Shown here piece by piece: positions 23,807-32,525 of a DNA stretch of 37,317 nt. Source of the DNA: a bacterium. Its GTDB lineage: Bacteria; Bdellovibrionota_C; UBA2361; RFPC01. The stretch covers positions 1 through 37,317 of the forward strand of contig JALEGQ010000197.1 of assembly GCA_022763385.1 (NCBI GenBank), in the 5' to 3' direction. Within the stretch, counting starts at the first letter, position 1. The number at the start of each line of letters is the position of its first letter. The notes under the pieces are model-generated. The model was not told the origin of the DNA. It searched no databases and was given only the letters and a program-made list of their open reading frames with translations. Both the position numbers and the translations under genes were made by a program.

Positions 23807-25672
23807 ATGGAGTCGCTCCCCCTCTCACCGATACTGCTCGCCTGTGTGGCGCTCTTTCTTGGTCCGATGGTCTATCAGATCCTCGGAAGGGGTCGCGCAG
23901 CGCTACAGGTGATTGACGGGTTCGTCTTTGTCTCGATTAGCGGGCTGCTCCTCATGCACCTCTTTTCAGCAGAACGAGCGAGCTCCTTTCAGATCGCAAC
24001 CCTCGTCCTGCTCGTGCTCGGTATCTTCGGCCCCCTGTTTCTTGAGCACCTCTTCCGCCGAATCGAGAAAGAGGTTCACGTCGCAACGATGGTGTTGGGG
24101 GCGATCGGTTTCTGTATCCACACGATGATGGATGGAGCAGCACTGGCCTTTCGATATCACGAAGGGGCAGCAACCGTTGCTCCAGAAGTATTCTCCGGCG
24201 ACCTCCCCCTCGCTGCTGCCATTATCATTCACCGCCTTCCGGTTGGTTTGACCCTCTGGTGGCTATTGAAGCCTCGCTTTGGTCCATTGGCAGCAGGAGG
24301 AGCCTTGCTCTTTGCCGTTGGAGCAACGGTGTTCGGCTATCTCCTCGCGGAGCATCCCACCGTACACTCCTTTGAGTATACCTTCCCGTGGATTGAAGCC
24401 TTTGTTGCCGGATCGATTCTCCACGTCGTTTTTTTTCGATTCCACGCGCACGGAGAAGCTCATGAGCATTCTCTCGATGTGGAAGATGAAGGTGTCGGAA
24501 CTGTCCGAGCACGGTATTCACGGTGGGTCAGTTATGAAGGAATCGGAAATGTTCTCGGATGCCTCCTGCTTGGAGTGTTCTTTTTCCTTTTTCCCGAGGA
24601 GCACGGACATCATCTCTCTACCGAGACCGTAACGACACCGTCTGTCTGGGAGAACTTTTTCGCACTCGCCATCGAGAGTGCTCCAGCGCTTCTTTTTGCC
24701 TATGGTGCGGGGATTTTCATCTATGGCTTCTTTCCGGAACGATCGCTTGAGTGGATGAAACGGGGAGGGCGGTTGAAACAGGCTGGCAAGGGAATGCTCG
24801 TGGGGCTCCCCTTGCCGATCTGTAGCTGTGGAGTCCTGCCGTACTATCAAACCTTGATCCGGAAGGGGGCACCACCCGCCTCGGCCGTGGCCTTTCTGAT
24901 CGCGACCCCGGAGCTCGGTATAGACGCGGTGCTTCTTTCGTTTCCCCTGCTCGGCCTTGAGCTCACCGTGATTCGGCTTGGAGCGAGTGCTTGCATCGCT
25001 TTTCTCGTTGCCTGGATCCTCTCTGGTCGGATGAGCCGTCGAACCGCTCTTCCCGTTCTGAATGACGAGACACCGCAGGGCTTCTGGGCGCGGGTGACGA
25101 AAGGTGCGCAATTTTCACTTGTTGAGCTCGTTGATACCACCGCTCCGTGGATGCTCGTTGGTTTACTCCTGGCAGCCTTTGCCGCGCCAGCGGTTCAGGC
25201 GATCGGCCTCTCCCTCGCTCCCGGAGTAGAGGTTCTGATTTTTTCGCTGCTTGGCCTCGTGGTTTATGTGTGTGCCTCAGGTGCGACACCGCTCGTTGCG
25301 GCACTGCTCGCCGCAGGGGTCTCTCCGGGAGCAGGACTGGCCTTTCTCCTCACCGGCCCAGCGACCAACATCAGCACCTTTGGAGTGCTTTCAAAGCTCC
25401 ACGGAAGGTCCACGGCCCTTCTCTTCGCTGCCCTCATGATGGGAGCCGCCATCACCGTTGGGTTCGTCACGAACGCGATGCTCCCGACCTATGAAAGTGT
25501 CCTCAGCACCCACCATTCCGGTGAACATCACCAAGGAACTTCTCTCTGGGAAACCGTCCAGTACCTCTCGCTCGTGCTCCTGGCCCTCCTCTTCCTGTCC
25601 TCCGTACTCCGACAGGGAGGACGCAACTTCCTCGGCCACGTATTTGGCGATCAACATTCGAATCACGGCTGA
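23807..25672 (+). CDS. Metal-efflux type permease: ZIP-like N-terminal half fused to DUF318/ArsP-type permease
   Basis: The 621-residue polytopic protein has two parts. Residues 1-215 resemble a ZIP transporter, with IHTMMDGAALAF (104-115) and IIHRLPVGLTLWW (140-152) at the places of the ZIP HxxxDG and HELP helices. HRLPVG keeps the metal-ligand His142. A His-rich loop (FHAHGEAHEH, HGHH) joins to residues 285-621, a DUF318 permease with LPLPICSCGVLPYY (Cys339, Cys341), as in ArsP and the SO_0444 Cu/Zn efflux proteins. The Cys-x-Cys pair is the presumed soft-metal site. Likely role: efflux or exchange of Zn, Cu or trivalent As across the inner membrane. A relation to the glycan genes is not evident. 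ATG 23807 is preceded by AGGGG. Confidence 0.82.
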   Translation: MESLPLSPILLACVALFLGPMVYQILGRGRAALQVIDGFVFVSISGLLLMHLFSAERASSFQIATLVLLVLGIFGPLFLEHLFRRIEKEVHVATMVLGAIGFCIHTMMDGAALAFRYHEGAATVAPEVFSGDLPLAAAIIIHRLPVGLTLWWLLKPRFGPLAAGGALLFAVGATVFGYLLAEHPTVHSFEYTFPWIEAFVAGSILHVVFFRFHAHGEAHEHSLDVEDEGVGTVRARYSRWVSYEGIGNVLGCLLLGVFFFLFPEEHGHHLSTETVTTPSVWENFFALAIESAPALLFAYGAGIFIYGFFPERSLEWMKRGGRLKQAGKGMLVGLPLPICSCGVLPYYQTLIRKGAPPASAVAFLIATPELGIDAVLLSFPLLGLELTVIRLGASACIAFLVAWILSGRMSRRTALPVLNDETPQGFWARVTKGAQFSLVELVDTTAPWMLVGLLLAAFAAPAVQAIGLSLAPGVEVLIFSLLGLVVYVCASGATPLVAALLAAGVSPGAGLAFLLTGPATNISTFGVLSKLHGRSTALLFAALMMGAAITVGFVTNAMLPTYESVLSTHHSGEHHQGTSLWETVQYLSLVLLALLFLSSVLRQGGRNFLGHVFGDQHSNHG

Positions 25673-25728
25673 GAAATAACGGCTAAGGAATAAGGGGAGT
25701 GCGTACGCCACAGAATGCAGCGAGCAGG

Positions 25729-26154
25729 CTAATCCTCTTCATCATCGTTCGGGAAGAAGTCGTCACCGTCGTCGCCCTCTTCGATCTTCTTGAAGCCACG
25801 CTCTTTCCGCTCGAGCATCTCTTTGGCTTCAACCGTGTACTGAGCCACCGGTCGCGCCTTGAGGCGGGCGTAAGGGATATCTTCTCCAGTTAGCTCGCAG
25901 ACGCCGTAGGAGCCATCCTCAAACTTGCCGAGCGCATGTTCGATCTTCTCCAGGAGCTTCTGTTCCCGACTCCCGAGCTTGTGAAGGGAGGACTGAGAGA
26001 TCTCCAGAGAGGCGATATCAGCGCTATCGCCGCTCAGCTCGTTCAGTTCTGAGGCAGAGGCGTCCTGGCGCTTCAAGAGCTGCTCAAGAATCCGCTTCTT
26101 CTCAACCACGAGAAGCTCTTTCAGCTCTGCCGTCTGTTTCTTCGTAAGTGCCAT
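25729..26154 (-). CDS. DksA/TraR family transcription factor with degenerate zinc finger
   Basis: DksA-type proteins enter the RNA polymerase secondary channel and tune rRNA and stress promoters with ppGpp. This 141-residue member has the coiled coil from about 5 to 80, with the tip motif GDSADIA (Asp43, Ala48) spaced as the essential DxxDxA of E. coli DksA. The globular part has CELTGEDIPYARLKARPVAQ and YTVEA, that is Cys86-x2-Thr89 and Thr107-x2-Ala110, where the normal protein has four cysteines. Only one cysteine remains, so no zinc can be held. The C-terminus is a long acidic tail (DDGDDFFPNDDEED). Such cysteine-poor DksA forms, like P. aeruginosa DksA2, work without zinc. It converges with the permease gene. 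Confidence 0.93.
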   Translation of the reverse strand: MALTKKQTAELKELLVVEKKRILEQLLKRQDASASELNELSGDSADIASLEISQSSLHKLGSREQKLLEKIEHALGKFEDGSYGVCELTGEDIPYARLKARPVAQYTVEAKEMLERKERGFKKIEEGDDGDDFFPNDDEED

Positions 26155-26191
26155 GACCGTCTACCTCAATTTTATGAACGCCTTTGAGTAC

Positions 26192-26326
26192 CAAAAATCG
26201 CCCCCGGTATCAATATCCCCAAAATTCGTCCCTGGTACGACTTTCCCCTTTTTTGTCACCAAACCCCCAACGTTTCAGTAACTTACCTTCAGAGAAAATG
26301 GGAAAGTCGTACCAGGGACGAATTTT
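26192..26326. repeat. 27-bp perfect inverted repeat with a diverged third copy
   Basis: Bases 26221-26247 and 26300-26326 are exact reverse complements over 27 bp, separated by 52 nt. Bases 26192-26220 are a diverged direct copy of 26220-26248 (22 of 29 identical, period 28 bp). The region lies between the divergent DksA-like and J-domain genes. It may be a mobile palindromic repeat, a paired operator, or a long hairpin. A T6 run (26249-26254) follows the left arm. The remaining bases of 26155-26406 show no gene. Confidence 0.8.
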
Positions 26327-26406
26327 AACCGTTCAGATTTTTGCTCTGGTCAAGGAGGGGGAGGGGAGCGCACAATGAGAGCTGGCAATTTTTGAGGAGT
26401 TTTTGC

Positions 26407-26628
26407 ATGTATTGGGCTTATCATACCCTTGGAGTAATGCCCGGTGCGTCTGAGGCGGAGATTAAGAAGAACTACCGCCGCCTTCTGATGGCGTACCACC
26501 CCGATCGCCTCCTCCATACGGAGCTTTCCCCGCGGGTCAAGGAAGCAGAGCTCCAGAAGTTTTACGAGGTCCAGCGGGCCTGGGAGGCCCTGCAGAAGCT
26601 GTTTCAGAGCGAGGAAGAGGCGGCTTAG
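26407..26628 (+). CDS. J-domain mini-protein
   Basis: This 73-residue protein is almost only a DnaJ J-domain: helix I ([26 protein letters not shown]), the HPD tripeptide at 31-33 in AYHPDRL, and helices III/IV with [13 protein letters not shown]-domain stimulates Hsp70 ATP hydrolysis, so this is probably a stand-alone DnaK co-chaperone, without the G/F, zinc or substrate domains. The ATG at 26407 is fixed by GAGGAG at 26394-26399 with 7-nt spacing. Its stop is 8 bp from the stop of the convergent helicase gene, with no obvious terminator between. Confidence 0.9.
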   Translation: MYWAYHTLGVMPGASEAEIKKNYRRLLMAYHPDRLLHTELSPRVKEAELQKFYEVQRAWEALQKLFQSEEEAA

Positions 26629-26635
26629 GGTCGTC

Positions 26636-29600
26636 TTACTCCTCCGGCAGGGTCGGCATCTGGAAGAGGTCTTCCAGCTCTGCTTTTGAGAGTTGAAGCG
26701 GTGAGGCGTTTTCGCCTTCTTGGATGAGCGCTTCTGTGATCTTTTTCTTTTTCATCTTGAGCTTCATGATCTTCTGTTCGATGGAGTCTTCGGTCACGAA
26801 GCGGTAGACGGTGACCGATTTCCTCTGTCCGATTCGGTGAGCCCGGTCAACGGCTTGTGACTCAACGGCTGGATTCCACCACGGGTCATAGATAACAACG
26901 GTATCTGCTGCGGTGAGGTTCAGTCCGGTTCCCCCTGCTTTTAGGCTGATGAGGAAGGCTCGAACTGATTCATCAGTATTAAAGGTGTCAACAAGTGGTT
27001 GCCGGTCCTTGGTGGCGCCGTCGAGGTAGAGGTGAGAGATCTCTTCTCGCTCGAGGAACTCTCGCAGCAGCCGAAGCATCTCTCTGAACTGACTGAAGAT
27101 CAAAAGCTTTCGGCCAGATTGAATCGCTTCCCGAACGACCTCCTGAAAGAGTTCGTATTTTCCGGAATCAAGCCCTTCAATAGATTGCAGTTCGGGAATG
27201 GAGTACGGATGGTTACACACCTGGCGGAGTCTCAGCAGAGCGGCAAGAATCGACACCCCGGCTCCTCGAACCCCCCGTTCCTCGACCGCTTCGAAAACCT
27301 GTGGACGAACCTCATCGAGGATCTGACGGTACAGGTCGGCCTGAGCGGGAGTCATCGGGACGTGCAGCTCTGTTTCGGTCTTTCGGGGGAGATCCTTCTC
27401 CACTTCGTTCTTTAATCGTCGCATGATGAAGGGAGCGGTTTTTCGACTGAGCAGTTCTGAAGCCCGTTGTCCCGAGTCTTGCCCCTCCAATATTGGCTTC
27501 TCGAGGTGATTCCGAAAGAATTCGGCGGAGCCGAGATATCCGGGCATGAGAAAGTCAAAGATACTCCACAGTTCCAGCGGCCGGTTCTCGGTTGGTGTCC
27601 CCGTCAGGGCGAGGCGGTGATGAGCCTTCAGAGATTTGGCCGCTCGCGTGGTTGCTGCTGATGGGTTCTTAATGTTCTGTGCTTCATCTAAGACAACGTA
27701 CGAGAATTCAAATTCTTGGAGGGCTGGCTTGTCGATTCGGAGCAGGGCATACGAAGTGATAACGATGTCGTGCTCTCTGATGGCAGGAAAGAGCTCTTTC
27801 CGTTTTGATCCGTGCAATACGAGCGTTTTCAGCTGCGGCGTGAAGCGTTCTGCCTCGTATTTCCAGTTCATAATGACTGAGGTGGGAGCCACGATCAGCA
27901 CTGGCTGGCGAAGCTCGCGGAGCTCTGAGCGTCCCTCTTTGAGATACTGAAGAAAGGCGAGGGTTTGCACCGTCTTTCCGAGACCCATCTCGTCAGCCAA
28001 GATTCCACCGAGTTCGTAGCGGTGTAGGAAGTTCATCCAGCTAATCCCATCGTTCTGATAGGTGCGTAACTTTCCTCGAAAGTTCTTCGGCTGTGCTACG
28101 GCTTCAATTCGAGAAAAACTTTTCAGTTTTCGAGAGAGCTGCTGAAAGGTCTTATCCGCCGAGATGTGCATCCGCTCATCTTCGGCGTGAATAAGTCCGA
28201 GCGCCTGTGAGGGCTGAAGTTTGGTCTTAATGGTATTCGAGAGACGATAGTTCGGATCGAGAAAGCCGAGCGTTGCTTGAAGCCTTCCGATGCCTCCAGC
28301 CGGAACCTTCGCATACGCCCCACTGTCGAGCCGTATCCACCGATCGCCTCCCTTCTTCACGAGCCGAAAGAGGGTGCTTAAGGGGACGTTCGCGTTGTTC
28401 TGAGAGAGGGAGATCTTGCAGTTGAACCAATCAACAGGCCCCATGCTCTCCTCAGTCTTTTCAACCGAGACGTTCAGGTTGAGCTCCGCAAAGCGTATCT
28501 GTTGCTGTATGGCATCGATCCCTTCGATCTTCCACGGCGAAGGAAAAAGCTCTTCCCCCTTTTCAACGAGATCCAGCGCGTTATCGCCGTGGATAAAGTA
28601 TCGTCGACGCTCCGAATTATATGAAAAACCGAGGGATTCCAGGTGGGCTCGGTGCTCCTGTTCCTTCTCGTGGTGCGGCAGATAGACCGTTTCCTGATTC
28701 TTTGCAGTCGGATACCGAAAGTCGAGGGTTGCCTCCAAGGTGAGACTCTCACCGCTCGAGAAGTGCTTATCGCGCTGATCTTCACCCCACAGCTCAAGGA
28801 GTGGTTTCGGAGCCTTCACAGCGGTCTTTGGTGTCCGTTCTGGATTTGCAATAACGAGGTGAGAAGAATCATTCCCTTCACTTCGCGCGACATGCTCCAG
28901 CACCGGACCGATCTTTCCCTTTGGAACGGTGATGCGGGGAGCGTGCGGGAAGAGTGACGCGAGTTTTGAAGCGTTAGAAGTTACTGGATAGACGGTATTC
29001 TCCAGGAGCGCCCAGTACGGGCCCGTCCCGATGAGCTCGCCATCACCCTCCTCGATCGTGCCGTCAGGAAGGTTCCACCGAAACGAGATCTCAGCAGTGG
29101 TATCGCTCCACGTCAGAGAGAGGTGGGCCTCAAGCGCTTCATCATGCAGGTGCAGGTCTTCTCCGGTAGAGCCGTTTTTAACCTCATCAAATTCGTCAAC
29201 GAGGCCAAGGAGTGAGCTGATGTGCTGACTTGAATTCACAAACCACATCTTTCCTGACTCGTCCCATGAGCCGGAATCTTCCAGGAGTTGGATGAGGAGG
29301 TTGTCGAGCGTTCTCGAAGAACGGGGAGAATAGCTTTCAAAGAAGTGCGGCTCTTGGAGTTCGTCGTTAAAGAGCACCTGAATACCGAAGCGATCTCCGC
29401 TGGGAGTCACGAGAACCGTGACCTTTGGATCCGTAAAGAGATTGAGGTCTGATGTTCCGGGGAGAGGTTCTGCCTCACTCACTTTCTCAAGCACTGCGGC
29501 GATCTCATCTGGACCACTCGTGTTAATTCGAAAAGCTGAATCGTTAGAAGCAAAGCCGCTGTGAGGTTCAAAAAATCCGAGGTCGGAAGCTCGCCACAGC

Positions 29601-29926
29601 ACTGCTACGGAATGAACGCACCACTGTTCTTCCATCTCCTCCCGAGAAGAGCACCGACAGTGGGCCTCTACTCGGTTGGACGAAACAACTTCCAGGGTGA
29701 CGCTGTAGTCATCAGAGCTCTCCTGCTGACCGCTCGGAAGAGCGTGAAACGGATCACCACCCTGCGGAGCACGAACCATCGCCGTGATCGTCGAGTTTAC
29801 CTTGCTACACTCAACGACTCGACCATCAACGGCAAAACTGATGCCCTTATCAACTGCCGAAAAAGGCGCGAGTCGTTTCAGATATTGGAGAAGCTTGGGT
29901 TTGTTTTCGGAACTGACTGATACCAT
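26636..29926 (-). CDS. SWIM-domain SNF2-family helicase/ATPase
   Basis: The 1096-residue protein is a DNA-dependent ATPase of the Swi2/Snf2 class. A SWIM zinc finger near the N-terminus has Cys90-x-Cys92 ... Cys103-x-His105. A long middle region of about 450 residues follows. The ATPase core begins at about 615, with the Walker A region GGILADEMGLGKTVQTLAFL near 640-660, DEAQ box VLDEAQ near 745, and motif III in LALTGTPTENR. The helicase C domain has LLIFSQF near 940 and the late signature DRAHRIGQRKSVTVYRF near 1025. In bacteria such proteins remodel RNA polymerase or DNA-protein complexes (RapA-like) or act in repair; the precise job here is unknown. ATG 29924-29926 lies inside a 7-bp palindrome (29915-29931). 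Confidence 0.92.
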   Translation of the reverse strand: MVSVSSENKPKLLQYLKRLAPFSAVDKGISFAVDGRVVECSKVNSTITAMVRAPQGGDPFHALPSGQQESSDDYSVTLEVVSSNRVEAHCRCSSREEMEEQWCVHSVAVLWRASDLGFFEPHSGFASNDSAFRINTSGPDEIAAVLEKVSEAEPLPGTSDLNLFTDPKVTVLVTPSGDRFGIQVLFNDELQEPHFFESYSPRSSRTLDNLLIQLLEDSGSWDESGKMWFVNSSQHISSLLGLVDEFDEVKNGSTGEDLHLHDEALEAHLSLTWSDTTAEISFRWNLPDGTIEEGDGELIGTGPYWALLENTVYPVTSNASKLASLFPHAPRITVPKGKIGPVLEHVARSEGNDSSHLVIANPERTPKTAVKAPKPLLELWGEDQRDKHFSSGESLTLEATLDFRYPTAKNQETVYLPHHEKEQEHRAHLESLGFSYNSERRRYFIHGDNALDLVEKGEELFPSPWKIEGIDAIQQQIRFAELNLNVSVEKTEESMGPVDWFNCKISLSQNNANVPLSTLFRLVKKGGDRWIRLDSGAYAKVPAGGIGRLQATLGFLDPNYRLSNTIKTKLQPSQALGLIHAEDERMHISADKTFQQLSRKLKSFSRIEAVAQPKNFRGKLRTYQNDGISWMNFLHRYELGGILADEMGLGKTVQTLAFLQYLKEGRSELRELRQPVLIVAPTSVIMNWKYEAERFTPQLKTLVLHGSKRKELFPAIREHDIVITSYALLRIDKPALQEFEFSYVVLDEAQNIKNPSAATTRAAKSLKAHHRLALTGTPTENRPLELWSIFDFLMPGYLGSAEFFRNHLEKPILEGQDSGQRASELLSRKTAPFIMRRLKNEVEKDLPRKTETELHVPMTPAQADLYRQILDEVRPQVFEAVEERGVRGAGVSILAALLRLRQVCNHPYSIPELQSIEGLDSGKYELFQEVVREAIQSGRKLLIFSQFREMLRLLREFLEREEISHLYLDGATKDRQPLVDTFNTDESVRAFLISLKAGGTGLNLTAADTVVIYDPWWNPAVESQAVDRAHRIGQRKSVTVYRFVTEDSIEQKIMKLKMKKKKITEALIQEGENASPLQLSKAELEDLFQMPTLPEE

Positions 29927-30008
29927 CAGTCGATACTATCACGAAGCGTCCGCCAACAGCTAGACCGAGGAAAAGCCAACCGTGAAACCCAGAAAAAGAT
30001 TCGGGCGG

Positions 30009-30533
30009 TTATGAAGCAAGTGAAAGCGAAAGTTGTTCTCGCTTTTTCTCAAGAGAGAAAATTGGTGCTTCCTCTTCTGGGAGCTCTTCGAGAAGAGCGT
30101 CCACGGCTTCTTCCACGAGAAGTGCTGCATCTCGTGTTCTCTGTGCTTGGAGACGTGCCTCTTCTGCTGCGGCTTCTGCCAGTCGGTATTCTTCAGCGAT
30201 CCGACGAGCCTCGGAGATCTCACTCTCAACCGACACAGAGGCAACATCACGGCGAGCTTCCTCCGCTCCGTCATCGACGAGCCGTATTTCTGGACGAGTC
30301 GTTATAACGGCCTGGGAAAGATCGATACCGAGCTGCGCGAAGAACCCTGCCGGCGCTTCGCTGATCACCGTTTCTGGTTCAGCAGCAGGCCTTTCGGGAA
30401 AAAGTTCAAAGACGCTGAGGTCAGCAAAGGGGGCCTCGCTCAGAGAATTCGCCTCGTGAGGAGCTGCTGTCGTCGTCGAGCCTCTATTCACCGCGTGTGG
30501 CTCAAGCTTCAAGGACAACCCACCGTGCATCAT
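30009..30533 (-). CDS. Hypothetical coiled-coil protein
   Basis: The 174-residue product is not recognised. I chose the ATG at 30533 because GGAG lies 8 nt upstream and a good promoter lies about 45 bp before it. The first 60 residues are low-complexity and rich in Ala, Glu and Ser. Residues around 100-165 form a long Ala/Glu/Arg helix (EARRIAEEYRLAEAAAEEAR and on) likely to be a coiled coil, and the end is Glu/Lys-rich. No signal peptide is convincing. The opposite strand has a longer open frame here (30033-30698), but its cysteine- and phenylalanine-rich product looks like antisense noise. The SNF2 gene lies 82 bp downstream on the same strand. Confidence 0.6.
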   Translation of the reverse strand: MMHGGLSLKLEPHAVNRGSTTTAAPHEANSLSEAPFADLSVFELFPERPAAEPETVISEAPAGFFAQLGIDLSQAVITTRPEIRLVDDGAEEARRDVASVSVESEISEARRIAEEYRLAEAAAEEARLQAQRTRDAALLVEEAVDALLEELPEEEAPIFSLEKKREQLSLSLAS

Positions 30534-30575
30534 CAGTACAACTCCGCTCAACAACTACTTGCAGACTCTTCTGAT

Positions 30576-30604
30576 ATAAAATACCAACCCTGGTTCTTAG
30601 TCAA
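30576..30604 (-). promoter_or_regulatory. Sigma-70-like promoter upstream of the coiled-coil gene
   Basis: On the minus strand, TTGACT (30599-30604), a 17-bp spacer and TTTTAT (30576-30581) match 5/6 and 4/6 of the sigma-70 hexamers. Transcription should begin near 30569, some 36 bp before the ATG at 30533. It could serve the downstream SNF2 gene as well. Confidence 0.5.
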
Positions 30605-30646
30605 ACCATCTCTTATGAAAAAGTATCTCGGTAAGTATTTGAAAAT

Positions 30647-31117
30647 TCAGTATCTTTCTGAAAATGCAACGATGTCCCACCGCAGCGAGCGTTGCTGAGG
30701 GATGGTTCCTCGGTAGCTGAAGAGAACCCCGTCCTTCTCATTCTCCAACTTGACTCGTCCGATCAGTCGCTTGCCGATGACCTGCTTGTTCTTGAGAAAT
30801 CTCAAGAAAAGATGAGTCTTTCCAGTGCCATATACCCGACCACGCCACTTCCCGAGAGTGCTTCGCTCGCGACGATAGGTGGCCTTGTGGACTCGCGCCG
30901 GAACAAAACGTCGGATACGGCGAGAAACGGAGTCTTGGGGAGCGGTTTCCCGTGCCTGTTCCGCTCGCGCTCCGTGAGCAGCCGCTAAGGGAAGTGCGTG
31001 GCACCGATCCGCCGACGGGAAAAAGGGCCCGGCAAGCACACAGAGCACCCATAAGCGGGCCGAAAGGAGGTTGTTCCTCGACCGAAACCGCACAGATTGT
31101 CCAGATAAGCGAAACAC
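30647..31117 (-). CDS. Hypothetical secreted protein
   Basis: The 156-residue frame starts at GTG 31117, with GAGGG about 9 nt upstream. The first 40 residues have a basic segment followed by a hydrophobic stretch (LWVLCVLAGPFFPSA), which could be a signal peptide, then an Ala-rich part. Residues 70-156 are basic and hydrophobic in alternation (RVYGTGKTHLFLRFLKNKQ, IGRVKLENEKDGVLFSYRG), suggesting a small beta-rich domain. GTGKTH resembles part of a P-loop, but no other nucleotide-binding motif exists. I do not recognise a family. An alternative frame on the same strand (30738-31139) is less plausible because its composition is Ser/Cys/Pro-rich. It diverges from serA. Confidence 0.5.
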   Translation of the reverse strand: MFRLSGQSVRFRSRNNLLSARLWVLCVLAGPFFPSADRCHALPLAAAHGARAEQARETAPQDSVSRRIRRFVPARVHKATYRRERSTLGKWRGRVYGTGKTHLFLRFLKNKQVIGKRLIGRVKLENEKDGVLFSYRGTIPQQRSLRWDIVAFSERY

Positions 31118-31196
31118 CGGTATCGTCCCTCGAAGTCATTCAGAGTGATTCACCACTATATCATCGTCATAAAGTGCTGAAAACTTGTCGGTTCTT

Positions 31197-31224
31197 TTGC
31201 CGAACACCGGTGTTGGGGTATACA
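31197..31224 (+). promoter_or_regulatory. Candidate serA promoter
   Basis: TTGCCG (31197-31202), a 16-bp spacer and TATACA (31219-31224) resemble a sigma-70 promoter 32 bp upstream of the GTG start of serA. The spacer contains CACCGGTG, a perfect 8-bp palindrome that may be incidental. Confidence 0.4.
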
Positions 31225-31256
31225 CTCCGGAGTCCTCAAAATAACAAGGAAAGAGC

Positions 31257-32489
31257 GTGGGCACTCAACAGACCTCCTTCCCTCGGGAAAAGACGAATAT
31301 TCTCCTCCTTGAGGGGATCCATGAGAGCGCGAAAGAGGTGTTTCGGCGGGCGGGATACGAACCGCGCCAACTCCCCCGAGCGCTCTCAGAAGACGAGCTT
31401 ATCGAAGAACTTTCGCAGGTCCACGTACTCGGCATCCGTTCCAAGACGGAGGTAACCGCTCGCGCACTCTCTGCTGCCCCACACCTTCTTGCGGTCGGAT
31501 GTTTCTGTATCGGCACGAACCAGGTATCGCTCTCAACGGCTTCCAGCGCCGGAATCCCCGTCTTTAATGCCCCCTTCTCGAACACCCGCAGCGTTGCGGA
31601 ACTCACTATCGCGGAAATCATCATGCTTGCTCGGCGAGCGTCGTATCGCAGTGAGCAGATGCACCGGGGAGAGTGGAACAAATCTGCCAAGGGAAGTTAC
31701 GAGGTGCGCGGGAAAAAGCTCGGTATCGTCGGGTATGGGCATATCGGTCCACAGGTGGGGCTACTCGGTGAAGCCCTCGGCATGCAGGTGCTCTACTACG
31801 ATACGAGCAAGAAGCTCCCGCTTGGAAATGCCGTACCGGTTTCGTCGCTTGAGGCGCTCCTTTCGGATGTTGATTTTCTCACCCTGCACGTCCCCGAAAC
31901 TCCCCAGACCAAGAATATGATCGGAGCCCGTGAACTTCACCAGATGAAGGAGGGGAGCTTTCTTATCAATCTCAGCCGGGGAACGGTCGTGGAGATCGCC
32001 GCCCTCGCAGAAGCGCTCCGCTCAGGCCAGCTGGCTGGTGCTGCTATTGATGTCTACCCGGAGGAGCCCTCATCAAACGGTGCATCTTTTGCCAGTGAGC
32101 TACAGGGGCTCCCGAATGTGATCCTTACCCCTCATATCGGAGGGAGCACTGAAGAAGCTCAACAATCGATCGGAGTGGAGGTGGCGGACTCTCTCCTCGC
32201 CTTTCTTGAAGCTGGCAGTACCGTTGGCGCGGTAAACTTTCCCCATGTTGCTCTTCCGTACCTTGAGGGGAACCATCGAGTTCTCAATATCCACCGGAAC
32301 GAGCCGGGAGTTTTGGTAGAGATCAACACGATTATTGCGGAAACGGGAGCAAATATTGCGGCCCAGTATCTTGGAACTCAGGTGGATATCGGATATCTGA
32401 TCGTAGACGTGGAAAGGGAGCTCTCTCGGGAAGTGAAAGATCGCTTGGACGGGGTAGCCGGAAACATTCGTACCCGACTTCTCTTTTAG
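31257..32489 (+). CDS. serA: D-3-phosphoglycerate dehydrogenase
   Basis: This is the first enzyme of serine synthesis, oxidising 3-phosphoglycerate to 3-phosphohydroxypyruvate with NAD+. The 410-residue length and order are those of the E. coli-type enzyme. The substrate domain has GCFCIGTNQV (81-90) and NAPFSNTRSVAEL (104-116). The nucleotide motif is GIVGYGHIG (156-164). The catalytic residues are Arg241 (NLSRGTVV), Glu270 (YPEEPSS) and His293 (TPHIGGSTEEAQ). The C-terminal ACT domain (about 335-410, with NIHRNEPGVLVEINTII and NIAAQYLG) binds L-serine for feedback inhibition in the E. coli enzyme. The GTG start at 31257 has AAGGAAAG upstream. A membrane-protein gene begins a few bases downstream. 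Confidence 0.96.
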   Translation: MGTQQTSFPREKTNILLLEGIHESAKEVFRRAGYEPRQLPRALSEDELIEELSQVHVLGIRSKTEVTARALSAAPHLLAVGCFCIGTNQVSLSTASSAGIPVFNAPFSNTRSVAELTIAEIIMLARRASYRSEQMHRGEWNKSAKGSYEVRGKKLGIVGYGHIGPQVGLLGEALGMQVLYYDTSKKLPLGNAVPVSSLEALLSDVDFLTLHVPETPQTKNMIGARELHQMKEGSFLINLSRGTVVEIAALAEALRSGQLAGAAIDVYPEEPSSNGASFASELQGLPNVILTPHIGGSTEEAQQSIGVEVADSLLAFLEAGSTVGAVNFPHVALPYLEGNHRVLNIHRNEPGVLVEINTIIAETGANIAAQYLGTQVDIGYLIVDVERELSREVKDRLDGVAGNIRTRLLF

Positions 32490-32525
32490 GCGGTGGGGGA
32501 GAGCAAGGAAGAAGAGGAAGTGAAC

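Noticed and set aside
29915-29931. 7-bp palindrome over the SNF2 gene start codon
   Set aside because: Short arms and coding overlap make chance likely; noted under the gene only.
30033-30698. 221-codon open frame on the plus strand
   Set aside because: The product is Cys/Phe-rich in an unnatural way and lies antisense to a better-supported coiled-coil gene with promoter and ribosome binding site.
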